A stretch of DNA of 64,000 bases from Sphaerisporangium corydalis (GCF_025506355.1 NZ_JANZYP010000016.1:80518-144517), one strand, 5' to 3'. Shown: positions 25,785-35,500, counted from the first letter of the stretch. Program-made: numbers and translations. Notes: generated by a model not told the origin, from the letters alone.

Positions 25785-26657
25785 TCAGACCGGGCGGGCG
25801 GCCTCGTCGGGGGCGAGCAGGAAGTCCAGGACGGGCCCGGTCTGCCCGCGCAACAGGTGCCCCTCCTCGGGCAGGAACCGCACGGTCGCCTGGGGGACGT
25901 TCTCCTCCAGGCGGCGGCGGGTCCCGGCGGAGTCCATCAGCGCGTCGCGGCCCCCGGCGACGGCCAGCACCGGCATGGCCAGGCCGCGCAGGGCGTCGTC
26001 GGTGAACACCGGGAGCCGGTCGCGCCGGTACCGGAAGTGCCGGTCGACGAGCTGCATGTAGTCGGCGACCGCCCGCTCCTCGGGCGTCGCGGGCCCGGTG
26101 GTGCCGAGGACCTTCCGCATGGTCGTGCGCCTGCCCCACCGGCCGAACGGCATCAGCAGCAGGGCCAGCAGCAGCACGCCGTACCTCTGCCCGCCGACGC
26201 CGCCGGGGCACAGCACCGCCACGCGCCCGACCCGGCCGGGTCGGCGGATGGCGTAGTCCAGCGCCAGCCAGCCGCCGAGCGACACCCCGACCAGCGCCGC
26301 GCTCTCGACGCCGAGGCCGGCCAGCACGTCGTCCAGCCACAGCGCGTAGGCGCCGGAGTCCAGCGGGGGGCGCGACGGCGCGGACAGGCCCGGCTCGCCG
26401 ATCATGTCGACCGCGTACAGGCGCAGGTGCTCCGACCAGGCGGTGACGTCGTCCGCCCACATCGCGGCGTTGGCCCCCGAACCGTGCATGAGCAGCACGG
26501 GGGGCGCGTCGGCCGGCCCGCAGGCCACCACGAAGGTCTCGCCTTCGCGGGTGGGGACGCGCAGGTGCTCGCTGGGCACCGGCCACTGGTCCAGGAACTC
26601 GCGGTAGCGCCGCTCGAGGACGCGCGCGCCCTCGGCGGAGGTGTGGATGCCGGTCAT
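25785..26657 (-). CDS. Alpha/beta hydrolase
   Basis: 290 residues. LLMHGSGANAAMW holds the oxyanion hole, GVSLGG (Ser126) the nucleophile, AGGRDALM the acid and EEGHLLRG the histidine. A cap helix region follows residue 165. Its start codon overlaps the stop of the upstream HTH gene by one base (TGATG), so the regulator and hydrolase are translationally coupled. Confidence 0.9.
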   Translation of the reverse strand: MTGIHTSAEGARVLERRYREFLDQWPVPSEHLRVPTREGETFVVACGPADAPPVLLMHGSGANAAMWADDVTAWSEHLRLYAVDMIGEPGLSAPSRPPLDSGAYALWLDDVLAGLGVESAALVGVSLGGWLALDYAIRRPGRVGRVAVLCPGGVGGQRYGVLLLALLLMPFGRWGRRTTMRKVLGTTGPATPEERAVADYMQLVDRHFRYRRDRLPVFTDDALRGLAMPVLAVAGGRDALMDSAGTRRRLEENVPQATVRFLPEEGHLLRGQTGPVLDFLLAPDEAARPV

Positions 26658-27088
26658 CAGGTGTCTCCCGTCAGCGTTTCGATGATCTTGAGCAGGTCGG
26701 CGGTGCTTCCGGCGCCGCCCAGGATGATGATCTTCAGGACGGCGCGCTCCTCGTCGTAGACCGTCTCGACGCGCAGGCGCCCGTCCTCCTGCGGGCGGCC
26801 GTTGACGGCGGCCAGCAGCGTGTTGCTCAGGCGGCTCATCGCCTCGCCGCTGATGGCGTCGACCTGGACGATGGCGGACACCTCGACGTGGCGCCTGCGC
26901 CTGGCGGTCTCGGCGGCGGGCGGTGCCACGGGGTGGCCGGTGAAGGCGTCCAGGTCCTCGCGGGCGATCCGGTACTGCTTGCCGATGCGGACCGCCTTCA
27001 GCCGCCCGTCGCGCACGTAGCCGCGCACCGTCTTGACGTGCAGGCCCAGCAGGTTCGCCACCTGGTCGACCGAGTACGGCTGCGACAC
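26657..27088 (-). CDS. HTH_17/excisionase-like regulator with extra C-terminal domain
   Basis: 143 residues from GTG 27088, with AAGGGG seven bases before it. Residues 1-55 form an excisionase/MerR-like winged helix (YSVDQVANLLGLHVKTVRGY, IGKQYRIAREDLDAF). Residues 70-143 are a compact alpha/beta domain (VSAIVQVDAISGEAMSRLSN, AVLKIIILGGAGSTADLLKI) of a kind I do not recognise with certainty. It is translationally coupled to the downstream hydrolase and probably controls it. Confidence 0.82.
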   Translation of the reverse strand: MSQPYSVDQVANLLGLHVKTVRGYVRDGRLKAVRIGKQYRIAREDLDAFTGHPVAPPAAETARRRRHVEVSAIVQVDAISGEAMSRLSNTLLAAVNGRPQEDGRLRVETVYDEERAVLKIIILGGAGSTADLLKIIETLTGDT

Positions 27089-27116
27089 TCGCGTCCCCTT
27101 CCCTCAGATGCTCTTT

Positions 27117-27136
27117 CCTTCCCTATACTGCCCTAT
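27117..27136. promoter_or_regulatory. Direct repeats in the promoter of the HTH gene
   Basis: CCCTAT occurs at 27121 and 27131, ten bases apart and so on the same helical face. CCTTCCCT is at 27097 and 27117. The block is much richer in A and T than its surroundings. It is the likely operator/promoter region for the gene starting at 27088. Confidence 0.4.
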
Positions 27137-27242
27137 TCGAGGGAAGAATAAAAGACTTTAGAGAAGGTCGCCGGGCATGACGAAGCCGGCGTCGGGCTGA
27201 TGGGCGGGTGGCCCGGAGGTCAGAGGCTCCGGGCGCCGGAGG

Positions 27243-27710
27243 TCAGAGGCTCTGGACGAACGACTCGGCGGCGTGCTGGTCCATGCCGGTCTCGCCGCGG
27301 ACCAGGAAGATCGCCCGTTCGGTCTGGCCGGCGGCCTTGAGCCCGCGCACGCGGGTGGCGAGGTCGGTGGCGTCGGCGGGGGCGAGCTCCTGGGGGAGGG
27401 GCCGGAACCGGAACATGGCGGGATGGCTCCACAGGTCGCGTCCGAGGGCCACGCCGTCGACGATCTCCTTGGAGCTCCTCAGGTCGAGCCCGGTGAACTG
27501 CCGGATCTCCTTGATGGCCTGGATCTTCTGACCTTCGCGCACCAGCCAGGTGACCGTCTGGTGCAGCGCCTCGGGCGTGGAGACGGCCGGGACGGCGGGC
27601 GCGGAGGCCCCCTTGAGTGCGCCCCTCAGCACGACGCCGGCGACGACACCTGCCACGATCAGGAAGATCAGGAACAGTAAGATCATTTCCATGGGCCCAA
27701 GGCTCGGCAT
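27243..27710 (-). CDS. Membrane-anchored protein with ribosomal L7/L12-like C-terminal domain
   Basis: 155 residues. Residues 8-30 (MILLFLIFLIVAGVVAGVVL) are a single membrane helix, followed by a short alanine/proline linker. Then comes VREGQKIQAIKEIRQFTGLD plus LRSSKEIVDGV, which matches the L7/L12 C-terminal fold (K..VIK.IR..TGL.L.EAK..V). A second similar module, TERAIFLVRGETGMDQHAAE, ends the protein. It is not a ribosomal stalk protein because it lacks the N-terminal dimer domain and is tethered to the membrane. Role unknown. Confidence 0.8.
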   Translation of the reverse strand: MPSLGPMEMILLFLIFLIVAGVVAGVVLRGALKGASAPAVPAVSTPEALHQTVTWLVREGQKIQAIKEIRQFTGLDLRSSKEIVDGVALGRDLWSHPAMFRFRPLPQELAPADATDLATRVRGLKAAGQTERAIFLVRGETGMDQHAAESFVQSL

Positions 27711-27751
27711 GGCCGGATTCTACGGCCGGAGCGCGCGCCGCGCGCCGGTCC

Positions 27752-28207
27752 TCAGGAGGCCACGGGCCCCCGCGGTCCTCGGTAGGGCAGCGTCTGGCTG
27801 TAGACCAGGCTGGTGTTGGTGCTGCCGAACCTGGCCAGCTCGTTGACGAGCTCCTCAAGGTGACCCATGGAGGTCGCGGCGACCTTCAGCGTGTAGCAGT
27901 CGTCGCCGGTGGTGCGCAGGCACTCCAGGATCTCGGAACGCTCCTCTAGCAGCGCGTGCAGCGGCTGGTGCCGGCTGCCGGGATACTTCAGGCGCACCAC
28001 CGCGAGCACCGCGAAACCGGCCTTGGTCAGGTCGACCCTGGCGTGGTAGCCGGTGATCACCCCGGCCGTCTCCAGCCGCTTGACCCGCTCGGTGGTCGCC
28101 GAGGCGCTGAGGTTCACCCGCCGCCCCAGTTCGGTGAGGGGGATGCGCCCGTCCTGCTGGACCTCGACGAGGATCGACCAGTCCGTCGCGTCAAGACTCT
28201 CGGTCAT
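27752..28207 (-). CDS. Lrp/AsnC-family regulator
   Basis: 151 residues from ATG 28207. The N-terminal HTH (LDATDWSILVEVQQDGRIPL, LSASATTERVKRLETAGVIT) is followed by the RAM effector-binding domain (FAVLAVVRLKYPGSRHQPLH through YTLKVAATSMGHLEELVNEL). Such proteins bind amino acids and form octamers. It is divergent from the LLM oxidoreductase with 93 bp between starts and probably regulates it. Confidence 0.93.
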   Translation of the reverse strand: MTESLDATDWSILVEVQQDGRIPLTELGRRVNLSASATTERVKRLETAGVITGYHARVDLTKAGFAVLAVVRLKYPGSRHQPLHALLEERSEILECLRTTGDDCYTLKVAATSMGHLEELVNELARFGSTNTSLVYSQTLPYRGPRGPVAS

Positions 28208-28300
28208 ACGGCGAAGATACCGGCACATCCACGGCCGGACCGCTTGTACGCCGGGAGAAGCTCCTTCCGGGAGATCATGATCGGTCGATAGCCTGAGCGG

Positions 28301-29170
28301 GTGCGAATCGGAGTGAACGTCCCGAATTTCGGGCCCGGTACCGGCCCCGGCGTGCTGCGCGAGTGGGCGCGGACGGTGGAGGACCTGGGGTTCGACCTGC
28401 TCATGGTCTCCGACCACGTCGCGGTGACCCCCGACGTGGCCGAGCAGTACCCGGCGCCGTTCTACGAGCCGTTCACCACCCTGTCCTGGCTGGCCGGCGT
28501 CACCACCCGGGTCCGGCTCGGCACCACCGTGCTCATCGTGCCCTACCGCCACCCGCTGCTCGTGGCCCGGATGGCCGCCAACCTCAACGACCTCAGCGGC
28601 GGGCGGCTGGTCCTCGGCGTGGGCGTCGGGTGGGCGCGGCAGGAGTTCGACGCGCTCGGGGTCGCGTTCCGGCGGCGCGGGGCGCTGACCGACGAGCACC
28701 TGCGGGCGGTGCGCGCCGCGTGGCGGGACCAGGACGACTACCGGGGCGGGCGGGTGCCGATCTGGGTCGGCGGCAACAGCGACGCCGGGCTGCGCCGGGC
28801 CGTGCTCCTGGGCGAGGCGTGGCATCCGCTGCGGTTCACCCTGCCCTGGCTGGAGGACGCGCTGGTCCGGCTGAAGGCCATCGCCGGCGAGCACGACCGG
28901 CCGGTCCCCGCGCTGACGCCCCGCATCGCCCTGCGGCTCACCGCCGCCCCGGTGACCGGGCCCGGGCGGCTCGCCGGGGAGGGCACGATCGAGCAGGTGG
29001 GCGACGACCTGGAGCGCCTGCGCCTGCTCGGTTCCGACACCGTCGTGCTCGACCCGTTCGGCGGCGACCCCGAGGAGACCCGCCGCCCGCAGGAGGCGTG
29101 GCGGATGCTCACGACGGTGGCCGACCGGTTCGGCCAGGATCTTCACCACCCACGAATGGAGCACCAGTGA
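28301..29170 (+). CDS. LLM-class flavin (probably F420)-dependent oxidoreductase
   Basis: 289 residues from GTG 28301. The luciferase-like barrel is seen in MRIGVNVPNFGPGT, ARTVEDLGFDLLMVSDHVAV, VRLGTTVLIVPYRHPLLVAR and RLVLGVGVGWARQEFDALG, the last being the hallmark of the actinobacterial F420-dependent subgroup. A TAGCCT box ends about seven bases before the GTG, suggesting a leaderless message. Its stop overlaps the next start (GTGA), so it is coupled to the deaminase. Confidence 0.92.
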   Translation: MRIGVNVPNFGPGTGPGVLREWARTVEDLGFDLLMVSDHVAVTPDVAEQYPAPFYEPFTTLSWLAGVTTRVRLGTTVLIVPYRHPLLVARMAANLNDLSGGRLVLGVGVGWARQEFDALGVAFRRRGALTDEHLRAVRAAWRDQDDYRGGRVPIWVGGNSDAGLRRAVLLGEAWHPLRFTLPWLEDALVRLKAIAGEHDRPVPALTPRIALRLTAAPVTGPGRLAGEGTIEQVGDDLERLRLLGSDTVVLDPFGGDPEETRRPQEAWRMLTTVADRFGQDLHHPRMEHQ

Positions 29171-29589
29171 CGAACGAGGACGAACTTCTGCTGCGCAGGG
29201 CCATCGGGCTGGCCGGTTCCGCCCGGGAGGGCGGCAACCCGCCGTTCGGGTCGCTCCTGGCGGACGCGGAGGGCAAGGTGCTGGTCGAGGAGCGCAACAC
29301 GGTGCTCACCGACGGGGACATCACCGCCCATCCCGAGCTGAAACTGGCGCGGTGGGCGGCCCGGGAGCTGGACCCGGAAACGGCGGCGGCCACCACCATG
29401 TACACCAGTTGCCAGCCGTGCGGCATGTGCGCGGGGGCCATCGAGCGCGCCCACCTGGGCCGGGTGGTGTTCGCGCTGTCCACCGAGCAGCTCACCACCC
29501 TCAAGCCGCCGGTCACCGTCACCGGCGCCCGCCTGGACGGTCCCGCCCTGTTCGAGGAGGCGCGCGTCCCGGTCGAGGGCTACTACTGA
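29167..29589 (+). CDS. Nucleoside/cytidine-type deaminase
   Basis: 140 residues from GTG 29167, overlapping the LLM stop codon. The zinc site is His55-Pro56-Glu57 (TAHPELK) plus PCGMC (Cys85, Cys88), the HxE...PCxxC signature of the CDA superfamily; the middle residue is proline instead of the usual alanine. NPPFG near residue 24 matches the guanine/tRNA-adenosine deaminase branch. Substrate unknown; the pairing with an LLM flavoenzyme suggests catabolism of a nitrogen heterocycle. Confidence 0.9.
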   Translation: MTNEDELLLRRAIGLAGSAREGGNPPFGSLLADAEGKVLVEERNTVLTDGDITAHPELKLARWAARELDPETAAATTMYTSCQPCGMCAGAIERAHLGRVVFALSTEQLTTLKPPVTVTGARLDGPALFEEARVPVEGYY

Positions 29590-29796
29590 GGTCCCGGCCC
29601 TGGCGTGCGGTGCTCCGCCTGGTCCTTTCCCCGCCGGGCCGGGTCCGCCCGGCCAGGGGAAAGGATGGGGCACCGGACGTCGACGGGTCCGTCAGGACGG
29701 GTGTCCGGTGCCGCTGGACGGGTCACATGTATCTGGGATGATCCGTGGGCTTCCCGGCTCCGCTCATGTCCCGACATGTCCGGAGGAGTCGTGAAA

Positions 29797-30327
29797 ATGG
29801 ATGCCAGGGTGCGAAGCGTCCCGCACGAGGTGAACCGTCTGGCCGTCGCCGCCGACGAGCCGTTCGACGTCTTCCGCGACCGGTACGAGCGCGCGGTGCC
29901 CGAGTTCGACATCGACGTCTTCCAGCGGCTCGTCGACGAGGCCGCCGGCTGGGACGCCGTCCTGCGGGCGACCGCCGAGGCCGCCCCGCACGACTTCCTC
30001 ATCTACTGGAGCGGGGACTTCGCCGCGCTCCTCGGGCTGGCCGGGGAGCACCGGCGCTGCGTGCAGTACCTGATGGGGAACCACACGATCGTCCAGCGGA
30101 TGTACCACCACGACGCCTCCGTCATGCTGTACGCCCCGCTCCGGACGGCGATCTACGAGGACGCGGAGGGCCGGACCTGGTTCACCGTGGACCAGCCCAG
30201 CACCCGGTTCTCCAGCTTCGGCCGGCCCGAGATCGCCGAGGTCGGCGTCGAGCTGGACCGCAAGCTCGCGGCCCTGCTCGGCCACCTCCAGATGCCGGTC
30301 CCGGCCTCCCTGAACGCGCCCGCCTGA
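29797..30327 (+). CDS. DUF302 domain protein
   Basis: 176 residues from ATG 29797, chosen for GGAGGAG eight bases upstream. After a 75-residue N-terminal region (EVNRLAVAADEPFDVFRDRY) the DUF302 core is visible: CVQYLMGNHTIVQRMYHHD, VMLYAPLRTAIYED and FTVDQPSTRFSSFGRPEIAE. DUF302 proteins are small alpha/beta proteins of unknown role, sometimes linked to stress. It is convergent with the MFS gene, 4 bp apart. The 207 bp upstream (29590-29796) hold no gene. Confidence 0.85.
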   Translation: MDARVRSVPHEVNRLAVAADEPFDVFRDRYERAVPEFDIDVFQRLVDEAAGWDAVLRATAEAAPHDFLIYWSGDFAALLGLAGEHRRCVQYLMGNHTIVQRMYHHDASVMLYAPLRTAIYEDAEGRTWFTVDQPSTRFSSFGRPEIAEVGVELDRKLAALLGHLQMPVPASLNAPA

Positions 30328-30338
30328 CGGCTCAGGCG
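30321..30338. terminator. Bidirectional hairpin formed by two opposed stop codons
   Basis: CGCCTGA (30321-30327) and TCAGGCG (30332-30338) are perfect seven-base complements around CGGC. The last base of the DUF302 stop is 30327 and the last base of the MFS stop is 30332, so both TGA codons lie in the stem. It would serve both genes. Confidence 0.6.
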
Positions 30339-31795
30339 GAGACGGCGGGCTCGGGTTCGGTGGCGGTGGCGGGGGCCGGTGGCCTGGGGCGGCCGGGCAG
30401 GAGCAGGCACAGCGGGACGGCGGCGGCGGTGAAGGCCACCGACCACCAGAAGGCGCCGCCGAAACCGGCGGCCAGGGCGCCCGGGGTGCGGGCGTCGCCG
30501 GTGGTGTGCTGCAGGACGACGGCCAGGACGGCGATGCCCGCCGAGCCGCCGAGCTGCTGGGCGACGCGGGTGATGATGCTGGCGTCGGGGATCTCCTTGT
30601 GTTCCAGGCCGAAGTAGGCGGCGCCGGCGAGCGGGATCACGGCGGTGCCCATGCCGAGGCCGCGGACGAGCAGCGCGGCCATGAGCGGGATCTCGCCGGT
30701 GCCGGCGGTGACGAAGGCGAACGGCACGGTGGCCGCCGCGACGACGGCGAACCCGGCCAAAGCGACCCAGCGGGGGCCGACGCGGTCGGTGTACCGGCCG
30801 GCCAGGGTGCGCGCGAGGAGCGCGCCGACGCCCTGCGGGATGAGCAGCAGCCCGGCGCCGAGGGCGTCCTGGCCGCGGACCTGCTGGAAGTACAGGGGCA
30901 GCAGCAGCATCGCCCCGTACAGGGTGACGCCGGTCAGGAAGCCGAGGGCGGAGGCCGAGGACAGCGCGCGGTGGCGGAAGAGCCGCAGGTTGACCAGGGC
31001 GCCGGTGGTGCGGGTCAGTGCCCAGGCGGTGAAGCCGCCGACCAGGGCGATCCCGCCGGCCAGCGGGACCAGGACCTCGGCGGCGGCGAAGCCCGCGCTG
31101 CCCCCGACCCGGGAGAGGCCGTAGATGACGGCGGCGACGCCGGGGGAGAGCAGGAGCAGGCCGACGACGTCCAGATGGGCGCGGGGGCCGCCTGCCGCCG
31201 GCCGGTCGTCGGGCAGGTTGCGCCAGGCGAGCCAGGCACCGACGACGCAGAAGGGGATGTTGACGAGGAACAGCCAGTGCCGGTCGGCCAGGTTCAGGAT
31301 GAGGCCGCCGAGGACCGGGCCGAGGATCGGGCCGAGCGCGGTGGGCAGGGTGATGGTGGCCATGACCCTGCCGATGTTGCGGCCCCTGGCGGCCTGCATG
31401 ATCAGCGTGACCACGAGCGGCATCATGATGCCGCCTCCGATGCCCTGGACGACGCGGAAGGCGATGAGGCTGAGCGCGTCCCACGCCAGCGCGCACAGGA
31501 TCGAGCCGAGCAGGAACACGCCCAGGGACGCGATCCACAGACGTTTGCCGCCCAGGCGGGACTGGGCCCAGCCGGCGAGCGGGATGGTGACGAACATCGC
31601 CAGCAGGTAGCCGGTGCTCACCCACTGGATCGTGGACAGCGGGGCGTGCAGCTCGCCGGCCAGGTCGTCGAGGGCGACGCTGACGATGGTGGTGTCGAAG
31701 ACGACGGCGAGGGCGCCGACGATGATGGTGAACGCCATGCGCCACACGGCGGGGTCGACGTCCGCCGAGGGCGCGGAACCGTTGGGAGTGCTCAC
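30332..31795 (-). CDS. MFS drug exporter, DHA2 (14-TMS) family
   Basis: 487 residues from GTG 31795 with AGGTGG before it; a TTG two codons upstream is less likely. About 14 hydrophobic segments, with DTTIVSVALDDLAGEL, WVSTGYLLAMFVTIPLAGWA and RVVQGIGGGIMMPLVVTLIM, define the EmrB/QacA type of proton-driven exporter. It is divergent from a TetR regulator, with two palindromic operators in the 90-bp gap, so it is a classic repressor-controlled efflux pump. Confidence 0.93.
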   Translation of the reverse strand: MSTPNGSAPSADVDPAVWRMAFTIIVGALAVVFDTTIVSVALDDLAGELHAPLSTIQWVSTGYLLAMFVTIPLAGWAQSRLGGKRLWIASLGVFLLGSILCALAWDALSLIAFRVVQGIGGGIMMPLVVTLIMQAARGRNIGRVMATITLPTALGPILGPVLGGLILNLADRHWLFLVNIPFCVVGAWLAWRNLPDDRPAAGGPRAHLDVVGLLLLSPGVAAVIYGLSRVGGSAGFAAAEVLVPLAGGIALVGGFTAWALTRTTGALVNLRLFRHRALSSASALGFLTGVTLYGAMLLLPLYFQQVRGQDALGAGLLLIPQGVGALLARTLAGRYTDRVGPRWVALAGFAVVAAATVPFAFVTAGTGEIPLMAALLVRGLGMGTAVIPLAGAAYFGLEHKEIPDASIITRVAQQLGGSAGIAVLAVVLQHTTGDARTPGALAAGFGGAFWWSVAFTAAAVPLCLLLPGRPRPPAPATATEPEPAVSA

Positions 31796-31806
31796 GAACA
31801 ACCACC

Positions 31807-31872
31807 TAAGATACAGAGTCCTATCTTACGGCTGTCACAGTAGAGCGCTAGAATAAGATAGGCAAGTCTATC
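31807..31872. promoter_or_regulatory. Two TetR operators between exporter and repressor
   Basis: TAAGATA (31807-31813) and TATCTTA (31822-31828) are perfect inverted arms eight bases apart. A second dyad, GATAG (31857-31861) and CTATC (31868-31872), lies six bases apart just before the TetR ribosome binding site. Both share the GATA core. The first covers the exporter promoter, the second the repressor's own. Confidence 0.7.
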
Positions 31873-31885
31873 CAAGGAGGTGCGG

Positions 31886-32458
31886 ATGCCCGAGCGGCGC
31901 CGCGGGGCGGCACTGGAGAAGGCGCTCCTCGATGCGGCCTGGGAAGAGCTCACCGACAACGGCTACGCCAGGTTCACCATGGACGCCGTCGTCCAGCGCG
32001 CGGGCACCAGCCCTCCGGTCCTCTACCGCCGCTGGTCCAACCGCGACGAGCTCGTCCGGGCGGCCGTCCTCCACACCCTGAGCGACCACCGCCGCGTCGA
32101 GCTGCCCGACACGGGAAGCCTGCGGGGGGACATCCTCACCCTCATGCGCGAGCTCAACGCCACCCGGGTCCAGCTCGTCACCGTCATCAGCGTGCAGCTG
32201 GCGGACTACTACCAGCAGACCGGGACCAGCCCCAGCGACCTGCGCGACTCCCTGCTGAAGGGGCGCAGGACGACCGTCGACGTGCTCCTGGACCGCGCCG
32301 TCGGCCGCGGCGAGGTCAAACCGGAACGCCTCACCGAGCGCGTCAGGTCCCTGCCCTTCGACCTGCTGCGCCACGACATCCTCATGACCTTCGCCCCCGT
32401 GCCCGACCACGTCCTCGAAGAGATCGTCGACACGGTCTTCCTGCCCCTGGTGAGCTGA
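31886..32458 (+). CDS. TetR-family repressor of the divergent exporter
   Basis: 190 residues from ATG 31886 (AAGGAGG five bases upstream). The N-terminal HTH reads ALLDAAWEELTDNGYARFTM with TSPPVLYRRWSNRDELVRAA; the C-terminal helical ligand domain matches the TetR_C group common in actinobacteria (ISVQLADYYQQTGTSPSDLR). It probably senses a substrate of the pump. Confidence 0.92.
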   Translation: MPERRRGAALEKALLDAAWEELTDNGYARFTMDAVVQRAGTSPPVLYRRWSNRDELVRAAVLHTLSDHRRVELPDTGSLRGDILTLMRELNATRVQLVTVISVQLADYYQQTGTSPSDLRDSLLKGRRTTVDVLLDRAVGRGEVKPERLTERVRSLPFDLLRHDILMTFAPVPDHVLEEIVDTVFLPLVS

Positions 32459-32596
32459 CCGCCGGTTGAGATCCGGCCGGCGTCGCGCGCGATGTCCGCT
32501 GACCGTCCCCCGGAATCCGGACCGCCCTGGTGGCGTCTCTACGGGCATCGGCCGGTTCCGTCGGCGCCGTCACGGGAATCTGACAGACTCCCGGCC

Positions 32597-35500
32597 ATGG
32601 CACACGCGACCGAGCCGCACGGCGCCGGAGCACAGGTGCGCGTCGGCGTCCTCGGTCACCTGGTGCTGGACACCGGCTCGGGCCCGGACCGGGTGGGGGG
32701 CGCGCGGCTGCGCGTCCTGCTGGCCCGGCTGGCGCTGGACGCCGGGCGTGCCGTACGGCCGGCGACCCTGGCCGAGGCGCTGTGGGGCGACCAGACGCCG
32801 GAGGAGCCCCTGCACGCGCTGCAATCGCTGGTGTCCCGGCTGCGGCGCGTCCTCGGCCACCCCGGGCTGCTCACCTTGGGCCCGGCCGGGTACCTGCTGG
32901 CCGTCGAGCCGGACGCGGTCGACGCCGTCCGGTTCGAGCGGCTGGCACGCGCGGGCCGCCGCTCGCACGCCGAGTCCCGGCCCGCCGAGGCGGCCGCCAC
33001 CCTGCGCGAGGCCCTGGATCTGTGGCGCGGGCCCGCCCTGGCGGACGTGGGGGAGGCGCCGTTCGCCGCCGCCGAGGCCGAACGGCTCGAACGGGCCCGG
33101 CTGGCCGCCCTGGAGGACCGGATCGAGGCCGACCTCGCGCTGGGCGCCGGCCTGGACCTGGCCGGCGAGCTCGAGGCGCTGACCGCCGCGCACCCGTTGC
33201 GCGAACGGCTGCACGCCCAGCTGATCCGGGCCCTGGCGCTGAACGGCCGGGGCGCCGAGGCGCTGGCCGCCTACCAGCGGATCAGCGGCCTGCTCGCGGA
33301 CCGGTTCGGCGGCGACCCCGGGCGGCACCTCCAGGAGGCCCACCTTTCGGTGCTGCGCGGTGAACCTGCCCGTCCCCGCCGATCGCGCGGCAACCCGCAG
33401 GTCCCGCTCACCAGCTTCGTGGGCCGCGACGACGACGTCCGCCGCGTGACCGGCCTGCTCGGCCACGCTCGGCTGGTCACCCTGTACGGGCCCGGAGGAT
33501 CGGGCAAGACCCGGCTGGCGGCCACCGTCGCCGGGCGGCTCACCCCGTCCGGCGGGGTGTGGTTCCTCCCGCTGGCCCCGGTCGGCGCGGACGACGTGCC
33601 CCGCGCGATGCTCGACCTGCTCCGCGCGGGCGACGAGGGCGCGCGGCCCCGGCCCGTCACCCCGGAGGAGGTCCTGGACCACCTGGCCGAGACGCTCGCG
33701 GACGACGACCTGGTACTGGTCCTGGACAACTGCGAGCACGTGATCGAGGCCGCCGCTGCGCTCGCCGGGTCCCTGCTCGGCCGGTGCCCGAGGCTGCGGG
33801 TGCTGGCCACCAGCCGGGAACCCCTGCGGATCGACGGCGAGACCCTGCACCCGGTGCTCCCGCTGGAGCTGCCGGAACCGGGGGCGACGGACGAACGGGT
33901 CCGCGCCTGCGCGGCGATCCGGCTCTTCCACGACCGGGTCGCCGCCGTACGGCCGGGCTTCGCCCTGGAAGGCGGCGCGCTGACGGCCGCGGTGGAGATC
34001 TGCCGCCGCCTGGACGGCCTGCCGCTGGCGATCGAACTGGCCGCGGGGCGGTGCCGTGTCCTGCCGGTCGAGACGGTCGCGGCCCGGCTGGACGACCGCT
34101 TCCGGCTGCTCACCGGGGGCGGCCGCACCGCGTTGCCCCGGCACCGGACCCTGACGGCCGCGGTGGCCTGGAGCTGGGACCTGCTCGGCGCCGAGGAACG
34201 AACGCTGCTGGAACGGCTGGCGGTCGTGCCCGGCACCTTCACCGAGGACGCCGCGGAGGCGATCGGCCGGCCGGACGCGCAGGCGATCGGCGGGTCGGAC
34301 GCGCAGGCGATCGGCGGGTCGGACGCTGAGATGACCGGCCGGCCAGGCGCTAAGGCGATCGGCGGGTCGGACGCTGAGGCGATCGGCCGGTCCGGGGACG
34401 TCCGGGAGACGCTGGCGGCGTTGGCCGACAAGTCGCTGCTGCACCCGGCGGAGCCCGCCGATCCCCTCGAACCGCGCTACCGCATGCTGGAGACCATCCG
34501 GGAGTACGGCCTGGAGCGTCTGGCCGGCCGTGACGAGACCGACGTCGTACGCGGGTGGCACGCCGGGTACCTCCTCCGGCTGGCCGAGACCGCGGATCCG
34601 TGCCTGCGCACCTCCGGCCAGCTTCGCTGGCTGGCCCGCCTGGGCGCCGAACGGGACAACCTGTCGGCCGCGATCCGCTGGGCGGCCGGGTCCGGTGAGA
34701 CCGGCCTGGCGGTACGGCTCGGCGCCGCGCTGTGCTGGTACTGGTTCCTGCGGGACCACCCGCCGGAGTCGCTGGACCTGCTCGGCCGGGCGCTCCGGGC
34801 GGGCGGCACGGCCGAGCCTCGGGCACGCGCCCTGGTCGTCATCGCGCACGCGCTCGCCACCACCGAGACCATCGGCCGGCCGGAGGAGTCGGAAGCGGCC
34901 TTCCGCCGGATCAAGGAGGCGTTGGAGCACGCCGCCCCCGGCGCCCACCCCATCGTGGAGATGGCCCGGCTGGCGCTCGCCGTGGGCGCGGGCCCCGAGC
35001 GAGCCGCACCGGAGCCGATCGGCCCCCCGGACGAGCCGGCGGATCCCTGGGAACGGGCGTCGGCGCTGCTGGTCCAGGGCGTGCTGACCATGAACGCCGG
35101 GCACGCCGCCGAGGCGACGCACCTGCTGTCGCGGGCGCTGACCGGCTTCGAGGAGCTCGGCGAGCGGTGGGGCCTCGGGACCACGCTGAGCACGTTGGCC
35201 GCGGCCCTGCAGCGGGCCGGCGACCCGGCCGGCGCGCTGGGGCATGCCGAGCGGGCCGGCCGGTACTTCCGGGAGCTCGGCATGCCCGAGCACACCATGG
35301 AGAGCGAGGTGGCGGCCGCGCTGCAACTGGCCCAGGCCGGTGACGTGGACGGCGGGCGGCGGCGGCTGACGGACCTGCTCGGCCGGCTCCAGGGAACCGG
35401 GTCGGCGGAGTCGCGCGCCCAGGCGCGCCTGGGCCTGGCACGGCTGGAGTGGGGGGCCGGGCGTCCGGGACCGGCCCGCGACCATGCCCGGGCCGGCCTG

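Noticed and set aside
30506..31843. Plus-strand 445-residue frame opposite the MFS exporter
   Set aside because: Hydrophilic, low-complexity translation; the minus strand has 14 clear membrane segments.
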